Assembly: GCA_037176725.1 (NCBI GenBank)
Contig: JAZBRS010000020.1
Location: 83,832,001-83,896,000, forward strand
Origin: Posidonia oceanica
Lineage: Eukaryota > Streptophyta > Magnoliopsida > Alismatales > Posidoniaceae
Length of the DNA: 64,000 nt
Reading direction: 5' to 3'
The notes beneath the pieces are model-generated. The model made no database searches. It was given only the letters and a program-made list of their open reading frames with translations, and was not told the origin of the DNA. A program made the position numbers and the translations under genes. Positions within the stretch are counted from its first letter, which is position 1; each line of letters begins with the position of its first letter. Below, one piece after another: positions 40,388 to 52,300 of the stretch.

Positions 40388-41520
40388 GGTGATAAGGTGT
40401 CGGGCTTATCGGCCGGATAGTTTACGGTCCTATCAATCGGGAGCGATAGTTTATGGACCTATCAACCGGAAGCGATAGTTTACGGACCTATCAACTGAAA
40501 GCGATAGTTTACGGTCCTATCAACCGGAAGCGATAGTTTACGGACCTATCAACCGGAAGCGATAGTTTACAGACCTATCAACCGGAAGCGATAGTTTACG
40601 GGCCTATCAACCAGGAGCGATAGTTTACGGACCTATCAACCGGAAGTGATAGTTTACGGACCTATCAACCGGAAGCGATAGTTTACGGGCCTATCAACCG
40701 GAAGCGATAGTTTACGGCCTATCAACCGGAAGCCGTTGTGAGTGACAGTTACTGGGTATCAGCCGTATAACGCAAATGCCAGAGAATGATAGTTTACGGT
40801 CCTATCAACCGGAAGCGATAGTTTACGGGCCTATCAACCGGGAGCGATAGTTTACGGGCCTATCAACTGGGAGCGATAGTTTATGGTCCTATCAACCGGA
40901 AAGGGCATTTTCGAGTGATAGTTACTGGATATCAGCCGTATAACATGATTGGCGCAGCGATAGTTTACGGTCCTATCAACCGGAAGCGATAGTTTACGGA
41001 CCTATCAACCGGGAGCGATAGTTTACGGACCTATCAACCGGGAGCGATAGTTTACAGACCTTTCAATCGGGAGCGATAGTTTACGGACCTATCAACTGGA
41101 AAGCGCAATCATGAGGGATAGTTACTGGATATTAGCCGTATAATGCAATTGCAAGTGATAGTTTACGGTCCTATCAACCGGAAGCGATAGTTTACGGGCC
41201 TATCAACCGGGAGCGATAGTTTACGGGCCTATCAACTGGGAGTGATAGTTTACGGTCCTATCAACCGGAAAGTGCAATTGCAAGGGACAGTTACTGGATG
41301 TCAACCGTATAACGTAATTGCAAGTGATAGTTTCGGATATCAGCCAAGGATGAGTTTTGGATCATCAGACAGAGATTGATAGTTTACGACCCTATCAATC
41401 GGAAGGTGCAATTACGAGGGACAGTTACTGGATGTCAGTTGTATAACACAACTGCGAGCTGGATAAGACACCAGCCCAAGATGATTGTTTACGGTCCTAT
41501 CAACCGGAAAGAGCAGTGAT
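40388..41520. repeat. 29-bp tandem hairpin array of E3
   Basis: The unit is GCGATAGTTTACGGACCTATC plus AACCGGAA, 29 bp, with GATAG/CTATC arms around a 9-nt loop; about 25-30 units. It is punctuated by longer inserts containing GATAGTTACTGGATATCAGC and GTATAAC (about 40740, 40915, 41115, 41285), giving an irregular higher order. Confidence 0.9.
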
Positions 41521-43140
41521 TGATTGATATTGATAAGAAAAAGAGGATTGATTGATATTGATAAGAAAAAGGAGTGATTGATTGATATTGATAAGAAAAA
41601 GGATTGATAAGATATCGGACTTATCGGCCGGCAAAGGGAAAGGGGATGATAAGATATCGGACTTATCGGCCAGCAAAGGGAAAGAGATGATAAGATATCA
41701 GACTTATCAGCCGGCAAAGAGGGGATAAGGGAATGATAAGATATCGGACTTATCGGTCGGCAAAGAGGGGATAGAGCAATGATAAGATATCGGACTTATC
41801 GGCCGGCAAAGGGAAAGAAATGATAAGATATCGAACTTATCGGCTGGCAAATGAATAAAAGAATAGAATGATAAGATATCGGACTTATCGGCCGGCAAAG
41901 AGGGGATGAAGGAATGATAAGATATCGGACTTATCGGCCGGCAAAGGGAAAGAGATGATAAGATATCGGACTTATCAGCCGACAAAGGGAAAGAGAATAG
42001 AATGATAAGATATCGGACTTATTGGCCGGCAAAGGGAAAGAGATGATAAGATATCGGACTTATCGGCCGGCAAATGAATTAAAGAATAGAATGATAAGAT
42101 ATCGGACTTATCGGCTGGCAAAGAGGGGAAGGAGGAATGATAAGATATCGGACTTATCAGCCAACAAAGGGAAAGAAACGATAAGATATCGGACTTATCG
42201 GCCGACAAAGGGAAAGAGATGATAAGATATCGGACTTATCGACCGACAAAGGGAATAAAAGAATAGAATGATAAGATATCGGATTTATCGGCCGGCAAAG
42301 GGGGGATAAAGGAGTGATAAGATATCGGACTTATCGGTCGGCAAAGGGAAAGAGATGATAAGATATCGGACTTATCGATCGGCAAAGAGGGGATAAGGGA
42401 GTGATAAGATATCGGACTTATCGGCCGGCAAAGGGAAAGAGATGATAAGATATCGGACTTATCGACCGGCAAAGGGAAAGAGATGATAAGATATCGGACT
42501 TATCGGCCGACAAAGGGAATAAAAGAATAGAATGATAAGATATCGGACTTATCAGCCGGCAAAGGGGGGATAAAGGAGTGATAAGATATTGGACTTACCG
42601 GCCGGTAAAGGGAAAGAGATGATAAGATATCGGACTTATCGGCCGGCAAAGAGGGGATAAGGGAGTGATAAGATATCGGACTTATCGGCCGGCAAAGGGT
42701 AAGAGATGATAAGATATCAGACTTATCGGCCGGTAAATGAATTAAAGAATAGAATGATAAGATATCGGACTTATCGGCCGGCAAAGGGAGAGAGATGATA
42801 AGATATCGGACTTATCGGCCGGCAAAGGGAAAGAGATGATAAGATATCGGACTTATCGGCCGGCAAAGAGGGGATAAGGGAGTGATAAGATATCGGACTT
42901 ATCGGTCGGTAAAGGGAAAGAGATGATAAGATATCGGACTTATCGATCGGCAAATGAATTAAAGAATAGAATGATAAGATATCGGACTTATCGGCCGGCA
43001 AAGAGGGGATAAGGGAGTGATAAGATATCGGACTTATCGGCCGGCAAAGAGGGGATAAGGGAGTGATAAGATATCGGACTTATCGGCCGGCAAAGGGAAA
43101 GAGATGATAAGATATCGGACTTATTGGACGGCAAATGAAT
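41521..43140. repeat. 41-48-bp tandem hairpin array of E3
   Basis: About 35 units each contain GATAAGATATCGGACTTATC (6-bp arms GATAAG/CTTATC) followed by GGCCGGCAAA and one of a few spacers (GGGAAAGA, GAGGGGATAAGGGAGT, TGAATTAAAGAATAGA). Spacer types alternate irregularly. The frequent TTATC arms make stop-poor minus-strand frames of 66-94 codons, which I do not call genes. Confidence 0.9.
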
Positions 43141-43204
43141 GGGTTTTGCAAGAGTGAATCATCTCATGATACCAGGAATATCACGAGGGAAAGAGAGGGA
43201 GAAT

Positions 43205-43256
43205 GATACCAAGGGGCAATCAAAAGATGCCCCTGGTATCAGGATGATACCAGGGG
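43205..43256. promoter_or_regulatory. Three-segment alternative-hairpin module of E3
   Basis: Segment 1 is 43205-43218, segment 2 is 43228-43240 and segment 3 is 43246-43256; all three have the same sequence as E1 copy 1, including the AGGAT loop. It lies between the array and the 3' end of the second ORF. Confidence 0.7.
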
Positions 43257-43675
43257 TTGGCCAACGCGTCCTTGGCATCGAAAGTAGAGGATGAAGACAA
43301 AACTGTCGTGTTTGCCAGACGAGTAGTTTGGGGTACCAGCCCAAAGATGATGACAGGCTGATGGACCTATCGCCGAGCAGTTGGGGGTGCCAGCCCGCTG
43401 ATGAAGATCCGGATGACGGTGCCCGGTAGCTTGTTTGCTCAGATGTCATGGGTCAGCGGTTGGGTTGACTGATGAGGACTTTTCCCGCGATGTTTGGCAG
43501 CAAGTCTGGCCAGGGGCCCTGCAGATATGATTGATATGATGATGTATGCACTTGAAGCAGATTTGAAATGCAAACAGGTGGCTCAGAACGCCTTTGTATT
43601 GATTGAACTTGATTACATGCCTATGATAGGCCAAAAGTTTACAGCAGAAAATAGGCAGACAGTTACATGGACGCT
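43257..43675 (-). other. E3 3' spacer after the second ORF
   Basis: No gene. It holds one m2-like hairpin unit (about 43350-43403, ACCTATCGCCGAGCAGTTGG and GGTGCCAGCCC) and then spacer DNA matching E1 21008-21281 in reverse. This shows that the m2-type unit next to the spacer is the ancestral arrangement. Confidence 0.6.
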
Positions 43676-44878
43676 CTAGTCGGTCCTGGCTTTCTTTGCC
43701 TTTCTGGAGTCAGGGAACTGAGGAGTGCCAGGAGGTATCTCATTGATAGGCCAGAAAGCTTGTACCTCCGTCAGATATTCGGGAGTGCATCCCGAGCCTT
43801 GTGCAGATGCTAGGTCAGTAGACCGCACTCCATGTTGCATGAGATCAGCCAGTTTTGCTGTAGCAGATGCTGTCCCATAAGGATATGCTTGAAGTAGTCT
43901 TGGGGCTGTGCTGTCTATGAAGGCGCCCTGCTGGAGTCTGAACTGCCGCATGACCCGGATGGGGTGATACTCCACACCCCCAGTGAATCCAGGTAGCACC
44001 ACGAGTCGCGCGTCGCTGGCATGGAAGAAGATAGTGAAAGGCTCAACCGCAGACGGGATGATGCGCCAGGTGACGGTGTCGTTCGTCAGCTCAGATAACT
44101 TATTGTATTCTTTGGGGACCTTCTTGATTGTCTTGGCATGGCCGCTATTGCAGTATGTTTCAATAATGTGGCCCCAGGGGCGCAGCATGTCCAGTTCAAG
44201 ATGTGCAGCCAGCTAGATCTGTACTAGCACTCCGTAGCCGTGGAAGTGGTGGCAGCGGTGGGAGATGCGGTCCAGTCCGCAGTAAGTTTCAGCCAAGACA
44301 ACTGGTGCCAGGTCGATCTGCCTAGTCATCATAGCTAATGCGATTTCAGCAATTTCTATTGCGACTGTCATCAAGCCATGAGTGAAGATCAGCTCTCCCA
44401 GAAATCGGGTGACAAATCCCCGAAGTCACAAATCATCTCCGAGTTTAGCATGCTTGTCTATGATTTCATCAAAGTAGTGCAAGCACAGCATGGGCGCGGG
44501 GCCGCTGGTGCAGATCAGTCTTTGCTGGCACCTGTCAGTAGATAGCCCAGATAGCTTGTAGAGGACCGCTATGTATTTGTCACGCCTCATGAAAATGGGC
44601 GGTCCCATCAGCCGGGAGAAGCCACAGATGCGGCGCACCTCCTCCAGAGTAGGTGTCAGTTCAGTTCTTCCGAAGCGGAAGACATGGTGCGCCGGCTTCC
44701 AGAATCTTGCGGCAGCGCATAGAAGATGACGGCTCACTTCGACATCAGCCGCTTTCAGCAATTTCGTGGGTATGCCCCAGAGGCGCAGCTTCTCGCAGTC
44801 TTCCTGAGTAAGCTTGCCAATCCAGCCCCGCAGGGCTTCAGAACAGTGCACTGGGGTTTCAAGAGTTGGTTAACCCAT
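43676..44878 (-). pseudogene. Plant-mobile-domain-like second ORF of E3, three stops
   Basis: From ATG (44876-44878) to the terminal TAG the frame is 401 codons, the same length as in E1, with no net indel. Stops are at codon 3 (TAA), 44426-44428 (TGG to TGA) and 44213-44215 (TGG to TAG). Residues such as SRHLLCAAARFWKPAHHVFRF, ELTPTLEEVRRICGF and a SRKAKKARTD tail match E1. Preservation of length in two diverged elements suggests past selection on the protein. The domain name is from recall; the function in the element is unknown. Confidence 0.75.
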
Positions 44879-46390
44879 GGCGCAGGCCGCAGGGGTACAG
44901 GCAGATGCTGCAGAGCTTGAAGGTACCTGTTATCAATACTGTAGATAGTCAGATCACACAGGCATATAATCTTTTACAGAAAGTAGAATCCGAGACTGAT
45001 AAAGTAGTTCAACATGTATTCAGTAGTTAATATCAGAACAAAACAGCTAAGCAATCATAAGCAGGAAAGATCTGTAGCAGTTTTGTTGATACGGGGGCAA
45101 GGACTGGCAGGAGATCCAGACCAACGCAGCTCGAACGACGTCAACACGTGCTTGGCAAGGAGTACTGTCTCAGAGTCGAAGCGAGTTGTAGAGCGAGACG
45201 ATTGATAGGAAGGAAGGATGATTGAAGATGCATGTATGCATGATGTAGGTTGGTGTGCTTGAGAGATGATTAGTATGCTTTTGTGCCCTCAGCATACGGA
45301 GTGCTTTGGTGCCTGCTGTAGAGGAAGGGAGTGATCCCTGACTCACTGGGCCCTACTCGGACTCTTAGCTTGCTGGTGGCACTCCGGAATGGGTGTTGGC
45401 AGTATACAGGTGGTGGTGTGGTGAGGACAGGTTACCTGCCGAGCTCTTAGGACCTACACCTACTTTTTCTGCTCTCTTTTTTGATTTCTCCCTTGTGGGT
45501 ATGCAGTCTTTCTCTGCCCCTAGCCAGGAGATGGTAAGTGTTTGTTTTCAGAGGGAAGTGGTAGACCCATTTAGGCTTACACCCTTAGGTTTCTTATAAG
45601 GTACGGGGGGATGATGTTGCCTGTATTTTTGGGTTGAATCTTGCCCTTTTCTTTTCTTTCTCTTTTTTTTTTGTTCCTTTTTTGCTTGCTTTTCCCCTTT
45701 TTTTTGTTTTTGTTCTATTTCTTTTTTTTGCTTGTTTGATTTCTCTCTTTTTTTTCTCTTTTTTTTTTCACAGGCTTTTGCTATCCCCATTTTGGAGGTA
45801 AAAGGAAGGGTGTTTGAGTTGTAATGGATGTGGGCTTTGGGTTTGCTATGTGATGGGTAGAAGGAGCAAAGTTAGACTGCACACCCCTGTCTCTAGGGCC
45901 GGCGTCTATCTTCGTCTTCTGTTCCTTGGATGTGCCCAAGCCTAGATGTCTATTCTCACTTTTTTTTTCAACTCACATCCTAACATTTTTTCTCCCTCAG
46001 AGGTGTATGTCCTTACGAGTTTAGGCAGTTCGCCTGTCCTGTTTGGTGGTGGCTCCCTCACTTGCTAAGACGTCTAAGTAGTGCCGGGTGAGGCAGGGTG
46101 GACTCTTTCCAGAGCAGGCAAGCACTTCCAGTTTTCATCACCAGGCAAAAGATGCAATATGCGACTTGAGAGGTTGACGATGATGATTTGAAAAGGATTG
46201 ATGCATGTTTTGAGAGGATGACGATGATGATTTGAAAAAAGATGCATGTTTAGGATAGAAGAAGCATGAGTGCATGTTCAAGAACAAAAGTAAGAAATAA
46301 GATAGTAGATGCAAGAAGGGAAGGAATGCAAGAAGTGAGAATGTAAGTGTGTAGGTGGGAGAAGGATATCTACAACGGGGCCGCCTTCGG
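44879..46390 (-). other. E3 spacer between gag-pol and second ORF
   Basis: Counterpart of E1 18274-19804: T-rich run (45650-45780), CATCATCATC-type DNA near 46160-46230 (reverse), and the conserved AGATTATATGCCTG near 44970 upstream of the second ORF. No gene. Confidence 0.6.
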
Positions 46391-49300
46391 CTACTGATAG
46401 TACTTCTTGAGGTAGCAGAGGTTGACGGGCTTAGATTGCTCGACCTGATCCATATCCTCAAGAGTTACGGCGCCACCCGAAAAGACTTGCTTCACCACAA
46501 AGGGGCCACGCCAGTTAGGTCGAAATTTCCCTCGACCATCAGGCAAGTGGATGGCGCGCAGAACAAGGTCCCCTGTCTGGAAGCCTCTCGGCTAAACTTT
46601 CTTCAAGTATGACCTGGCCATTCTCTTTTGATAGCAGTGAGCATTATGCATAGCTTGCAGCCTGTGCTCATCAATCAAGTTTAGTTGGACGCAGCGGTCT
46701 TTGACCCATTCTGCTTCATCCAACTCAGCTTCGTGTAGGATCCACAGTGAGGGGATCTCTACCTCGACGGGCAGCACCGCCTCCATGCCGCACACCAGAG
46801 AGTACGGGGTGGCGCCTGTTGAAGTGCAGACAGATGTCCTATACGCCCAGAGTGCGTACGGAAGCTTGTCGTGCCAGTCCTTATGAGTTTCCATGTATAC
46901 GAAGCGGATGCTTGCAAATTGTTCTATCAGCTTCAGTAGGTGTTCATGATATGGCAGTAGCTTTGGATCTTTTGTTTTCCACTCGCCATTGACTTGAGAG
47001 ATCACCAACATAGCATCACCGTGCACCAGCAGCTTCTGTACCTCATGCTCGAGGGTGACATTTAGTCCTAGGATGCATGCCTCGTACTCTGCTTCGTTGT
47101 TGGCGCATTTGAAGGTCAGCTTCCTGGAGAAGGGAATCATCTGTCCCTGAGGTGTTGTCAGCACTGCGCCTATGCCTCGGCCCTTTTTGTTTACAGCACC
47201 ATCAAAATATAGCTGCCATTGCTCCTGATCTACAGGATCTTTGTCCTCAGAGTCCTCCATTGCAAACAGAATGTCTTCAGCTAGAAACTGCATCTGGAGT
47301 GGCTGATATTCAGGCAGTGGGAGATCAGCAAGATGGTCTGCCATAACTTGGCCTTTCATAGATTTTTGCGTGACAAAGGTGATGTCGTACTGAGACAGCA
47401 GCACCTGCCACTTAGCACATCTGCCTACCATGGCCGGTTTTTGAAAGAGAAACTTGATTGGATCATGCCAGCATAAGAGCTGGACTGGGTATGCCATCAT
47501 GTAGTGCCTCAATTTCTGTGCAGCCCAGACGAGGGACAGGTAGGTCTTCTCTATTGTACTGTACCCGGCTTCGCATTCATTGAACTTCTTGCTCAGGTAG
47601 TAGATGGCGCGCTCCTTTCTGCCAGATTCGTCATGTTGGCCCAAGACGGCGCCCATGGAATGCTGCGTGGTAGAAAGGTAGAGAAGCAAGGGTCTCCCTG
47701 GAGTGGGGGGAACCAAGACAGGAGGCTTAATTAGCAGCTGCTTGATCTTGGCAAATGCAGCATGACACTCCTCGCTCCAATGAATCTGCGCATTCTTCTT
47801 CAGGAGCTTGAATATAGGTTCATAGATGGGCGTAAGCTGTGCAATGAAGCGACTGATGTATTGTAAACGCCCAAGCAGACCTTTGACCTCCTTTTCAGTC
47901 CGAGGAGGTGGCATATCCACGATGGCTTTGGCCTTCATTGGGTCTACCTCAATCCCCCTTCGGCTAATAATGTAGCCCAGCAGTTTGCCAGATGATACCC
48001 CGAATACACACTTGTTGGGGTTCAGGCGCAGCTTGTACTTCCGTAGACGGGTAAAGAGCTTCTTTAGACAGGCAAGATGATCTTCAGGCTCTTTTGTTTT
48101 AGCAATCATGTCGTCTACATAGACCTCCACTTCTTGGTGCATGAGGTCATGGAACAGCGCAGTCATGGCCCTCTGATAGGTTGCGCCAGCATTCTTCAGC
48201 CCGAACGGCATGACTTGGTAGCAGAAGACTCCCCAAGGGGTGATGAATGAAGTATTTTCCATGTCTTTTTCTGCCATTTTGATCTGATTATATCTAGAAA
48301 AGCCGTCCATGAAGGAGAGCATCTTGTGGCCCGCTGTATTGTCGACTAGGACGTCAATGTGAGGCAATGGGAAGTCGTCCTTGGGACTCGCCTTGTTCAG
48401 GTCCCTATAGTCGATGTAGATCCGGACGCGGCCATCTTTCTTGGGCACAGGTACAATATTTGCCAGCCATTCAGGATAAAGGACGACCTTGAGGAAATTG
48501 ACTCTGTGCTGTTTCATGATCTCTTCTTTGATCATAAGCAGCCACTGCGGTCGCCATCTTCTCAGCTTCTGCTTTACTGGCTTGGCATCTGGGTCCAGGG
48601 ATAGATTGTGCACCACTATCTTTATGTCAAGGCCAACCATATCTTCATAACTCCAGGCGAAGACATCCGCATATTCCTTCAGGAATGTGATGAACTCTAC
48701 TCGAGCCTAGGGGTACAGTTGGGCACTGATGCGAACTTCTCTGACTTCCTCAGCTGTGTCGATATTGACAACCTCTGTTTCTTCCTCAACATGAAGGTTG
48801 GGGGCTTCTGGGTCGTCGTCGTAGGGCCGGAACTCGGACAGTGGTTCGTCAGTCTCATCCATGCCCGTATCATCCTCCTCTCCATAAGCAATAAGTTTCG
48901 AGAGGATCTCTTTCTCAAAAGAAGGATGTGTGATGTCGAAAGAGTGTATATGTTCCGCTGCTTGGCCCTGGTGACGCTTTAGGATGGTCACGCTTACTCG
49001 AGTATTCTTGTAGCCTCGGTGTGCGACCTCCGTCCTGGCAACTTCTTCTGTCTGCTTTGGCTCGACTGATTCTGCTAAGCGCTCTGCTGATACTGCTGAG
49101 GGCCTTGCCGATTCTGCCACTGATACCGCTGATGGCCTTGCTACTGAGGCTGCTGACAACTTTGTTGCTGATTCTACTTTCTGCTCTGTTATTGCTGCTG
49201 CTTGGACTGCTAGTGCTTCCTCCTCTGAGTCTTCTAGTGTGCCTATGGAGGGTATGCCGGACTGGCGGCTGATCTGGGTACTGCCGCTTGCTACACTGCC

Positions 49301-52300
49301 CAAGTGAGGCATGTGCTGCACAAACCACCTAGAGCTGCCTTCTGGTTGGAGGGTAATGAGCTCATCTGGTCTAGGGGAGTCCGGTATTGCTGAATCTTCT
49401 TCTAGGACCATGATAGAGGCATGGTCTACTCGCAGAGGAGGGTCCGTAACCACGGCTTTCCCTTTCCTTTCCGCGGCTTGGTGCTCTGTTAGATCATCTG
49501 CTATCGACTTGAGCTGTTCTTGATAAAGTAGCTCTAAGTCGGACATCCATGAATCGACCTGGGCTTCTATCGCCACTCCTTCCTCCTCATCCAAGGGTGA
49601 GTCGACGTAGTAGGCGCCGGGGGCCTGCGGCACTGGCCTGGCTGCAAGATGGATCGCTGCCCTTGGTATTTGCATGGTCTGGCTCACGGGCGCGCCTGAT
49701 AGCGGCAGCTTCGGCATGGGAGATCCAAATAGACTGGTCAGCGGGGCTATCGATGGGTATGCTGTCAGGGTCGCTGTTGCTATTAGAGGGCAGGTAGAGG
49801 TGCTCTTCTGAGGGCTCAAAGGCCGGGAGGCTATGATGCTCAATCGGTCCTCTGCATCTGGTGGTGACAGTGAGAGTGCGGCCTCTAATGCCACAGGGTC
49901 CTGCCATGAGAGTTGCTATTCTGCGGCAGGAGGATGTGAAGCGGACTGCGTCGGCTGCCTTCTCGGTGATGCGGCTGCAGAGGCGGGCCGAGTCGCGCTG
50001 CTGACTGAGTTGTCTGACTGTCCCTCCAGAGAGAGTGACAGCGGTACTGATGCGACTGCGACCGCAGGTAGCCTGCCTGATTGTGCCAGAAGGAGTGTCT
50101 CTGACTTCTGTGCTGCTGCTGCTGCCTGTGCTTGTAATGTGGATGTGGCTGCAAGAATATTAGAGCTTGTTAATTCTGCCATAGAGCTTGCTGATTTGTC
50201 TACTGTATCTGATGAAGGAAGAGCCAGACAAACTGACTAGGGCGCTTCCGTGCTGATCTGAGCCTTACTACTAGTTGGGACTGCCTCTGTTGTGCCAGAC
50301 TGCTCCTCATCCGAGTAGTAGTCCTCAACGCAGACCCAATCTTCCGTTGGCACCGTGACTTGATCATCAGTTGATCCCAGAACTCCTGCACTGGTAAAGT
50401 TAGTGAGGTCTCTGGGGATGACAGGTTCCTGATCCTTCATTTGAAAGTAGTGATCTTCGCTGGGCTTGGGCACATAACCGAGGCCTTCAGATTTCCTTCG
50501 CTCCGCCGCTACGATCGGCTCTGCGATCCCCTGGCCGTGACGCCCGAGCGGTGTACCCTTTATGTAACCCCACCTATGACATACATTCTCGACCATTCGA
50601 AAGGGGTTGTTGTGAACGACCAAGGAGTTGGCGCATTCAAGATCAGGAATGAAGTTAACCGGCTCGCACCGGTTAACGCGATACAAGGCTTCGAAAGTCT
50701 CAGGGTCAAACGGGATAGCTTGTGAAGAGACGGGGGAGACTGCCTCGATCCGCTCCTTCTCAAAGTTCTCCGCCATGACGACAATGACATCATCGCCGTG
50801 ACGGTACTTTATCATTCGATGGAGGGTCGAGGGAAGGACCTGATGCTTGTGGAGCCAAGGGCGCCCAAGTAGGAGATTGAAGTTCGGCTTCAAGTCGACG
50901 ACATAAAATTCTACATCGAAAACGACCGGGCCAATAGCAAGAGGAATAATTAGGATCCCTAGAGCGTCATGGTGGGTGTTGTCAAAAGCTGTCATTTCCT
51001 TCACGGCTGGCGTGATGTCCTCGGCTTTGAATCCGAGCTTGGTTGCAGTACGCAAGGGGCAGACGTTAAGGCCTGACCTGTTATCAACCAGTGTTAGGGG
51101 AATGCAAAAGTTTTTGAACTGAACCGTGACGAACAGGGGTTGATTGTGATTAATCCCCGCCGGAGGCAGCTCATCGCTCGTAAAAGAGATGACCTGGGGC
51201 TCCGCAATCATCCCTACCATGCTTTCCAAAGCTGAAGGCTCAATAGATTGGGACACACGGGCGGCCTGGAACACGTGAAGAAAAGCCTCGCGGTGTTCAA
51301 CAGAGGTGTGGATTAGGTCCCAAATGGAAACATCGGCTTTGACCTTCTTAAGTTGGGAGGTTATGTCTGCTTTGGGTTGGTTCTTTTTGGCGGCAGGAGG
51401 GGATGTTTTGGCAAGCTTTAAAGGGGTAGTGGCAGGAGATTGGGCCACTACAGTTTGGGCAAGGATTTGGCTTGCTACAGGTTGGTTTGAGGCTGGGTCT
51501 GCTATGGGTTGGTTAGAGGGTGGGGGCATAGCAGGTTCAGGGTGACTTGACCTAATGGCTAGTGCTGGGGGTCTGTAGACCCTCCCCGATCGCGTTACTT
51601 CTGCACACATTTCTGTGGCGTAGCTGTAAGGGACGCGATGGGTGTCCAGAGTTAAATCAATAACTATTGGAGCACGTGCTGCAAGCACAGGAGGGATTAC
51701 AGGGGGACCTACTGGGTATTGAGGTCTATCTAAATGGTAAGGTTGTTGGGGTGGAAAGGCAGGGGCTGGCTGAGGTCTGCCTAGAAGGTGTATGGGGGAT
51801 TCTAGCTGAGGCTGCCCTAAGAGGTGAACAAGGGATGTAGGCTGGGCTCTAGCTAGGAGGTGTACAGGGGGTTGAGCCTGAGGAAGCACAGCAGGGGGCG
51901 CGAAGGGGCGCTCCGGCCTGGCACGCGGTCGGATCGTGTGAACTCTCGACTCGGAGCCGGCAACTGCCGCAAGGTAGAGATTGATGGGGAAAGGCTTAGA
52001 GATATCAGAAATAAGATCAGAAGGGTCTACGACAGAGGTAGTAGGCCCAAAAGGGAAGACAGAGTGGATGCCTGAGGCTCCTGCCCCTCCCGGATAAGTG
52101 TGTTCCGGTAGGGGTTGGTGGATGATTCCAGAATGAGGGGGAACAGCTGAATGTGCAGATGCATGTGTGTGTGCTTGAGTGGATGCCTCGTGCGTGTCAA
52201 TCACAATCGTTCTCGATTCGATTAGATCCTGAATAGCATTCTGCAGGGAGTAGCAATTGTCCGTCGAATGCTCGACGCTTCGATGGAAATTGCAGAAGAG

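Noticed and set aside
41400..43001. Minus-strand ORFs of 66-101 codons repeating ADKSDILSFYSL-type units
   Set aside because: Direct translation of the palindromic tandem array; no independent evidence of coding.
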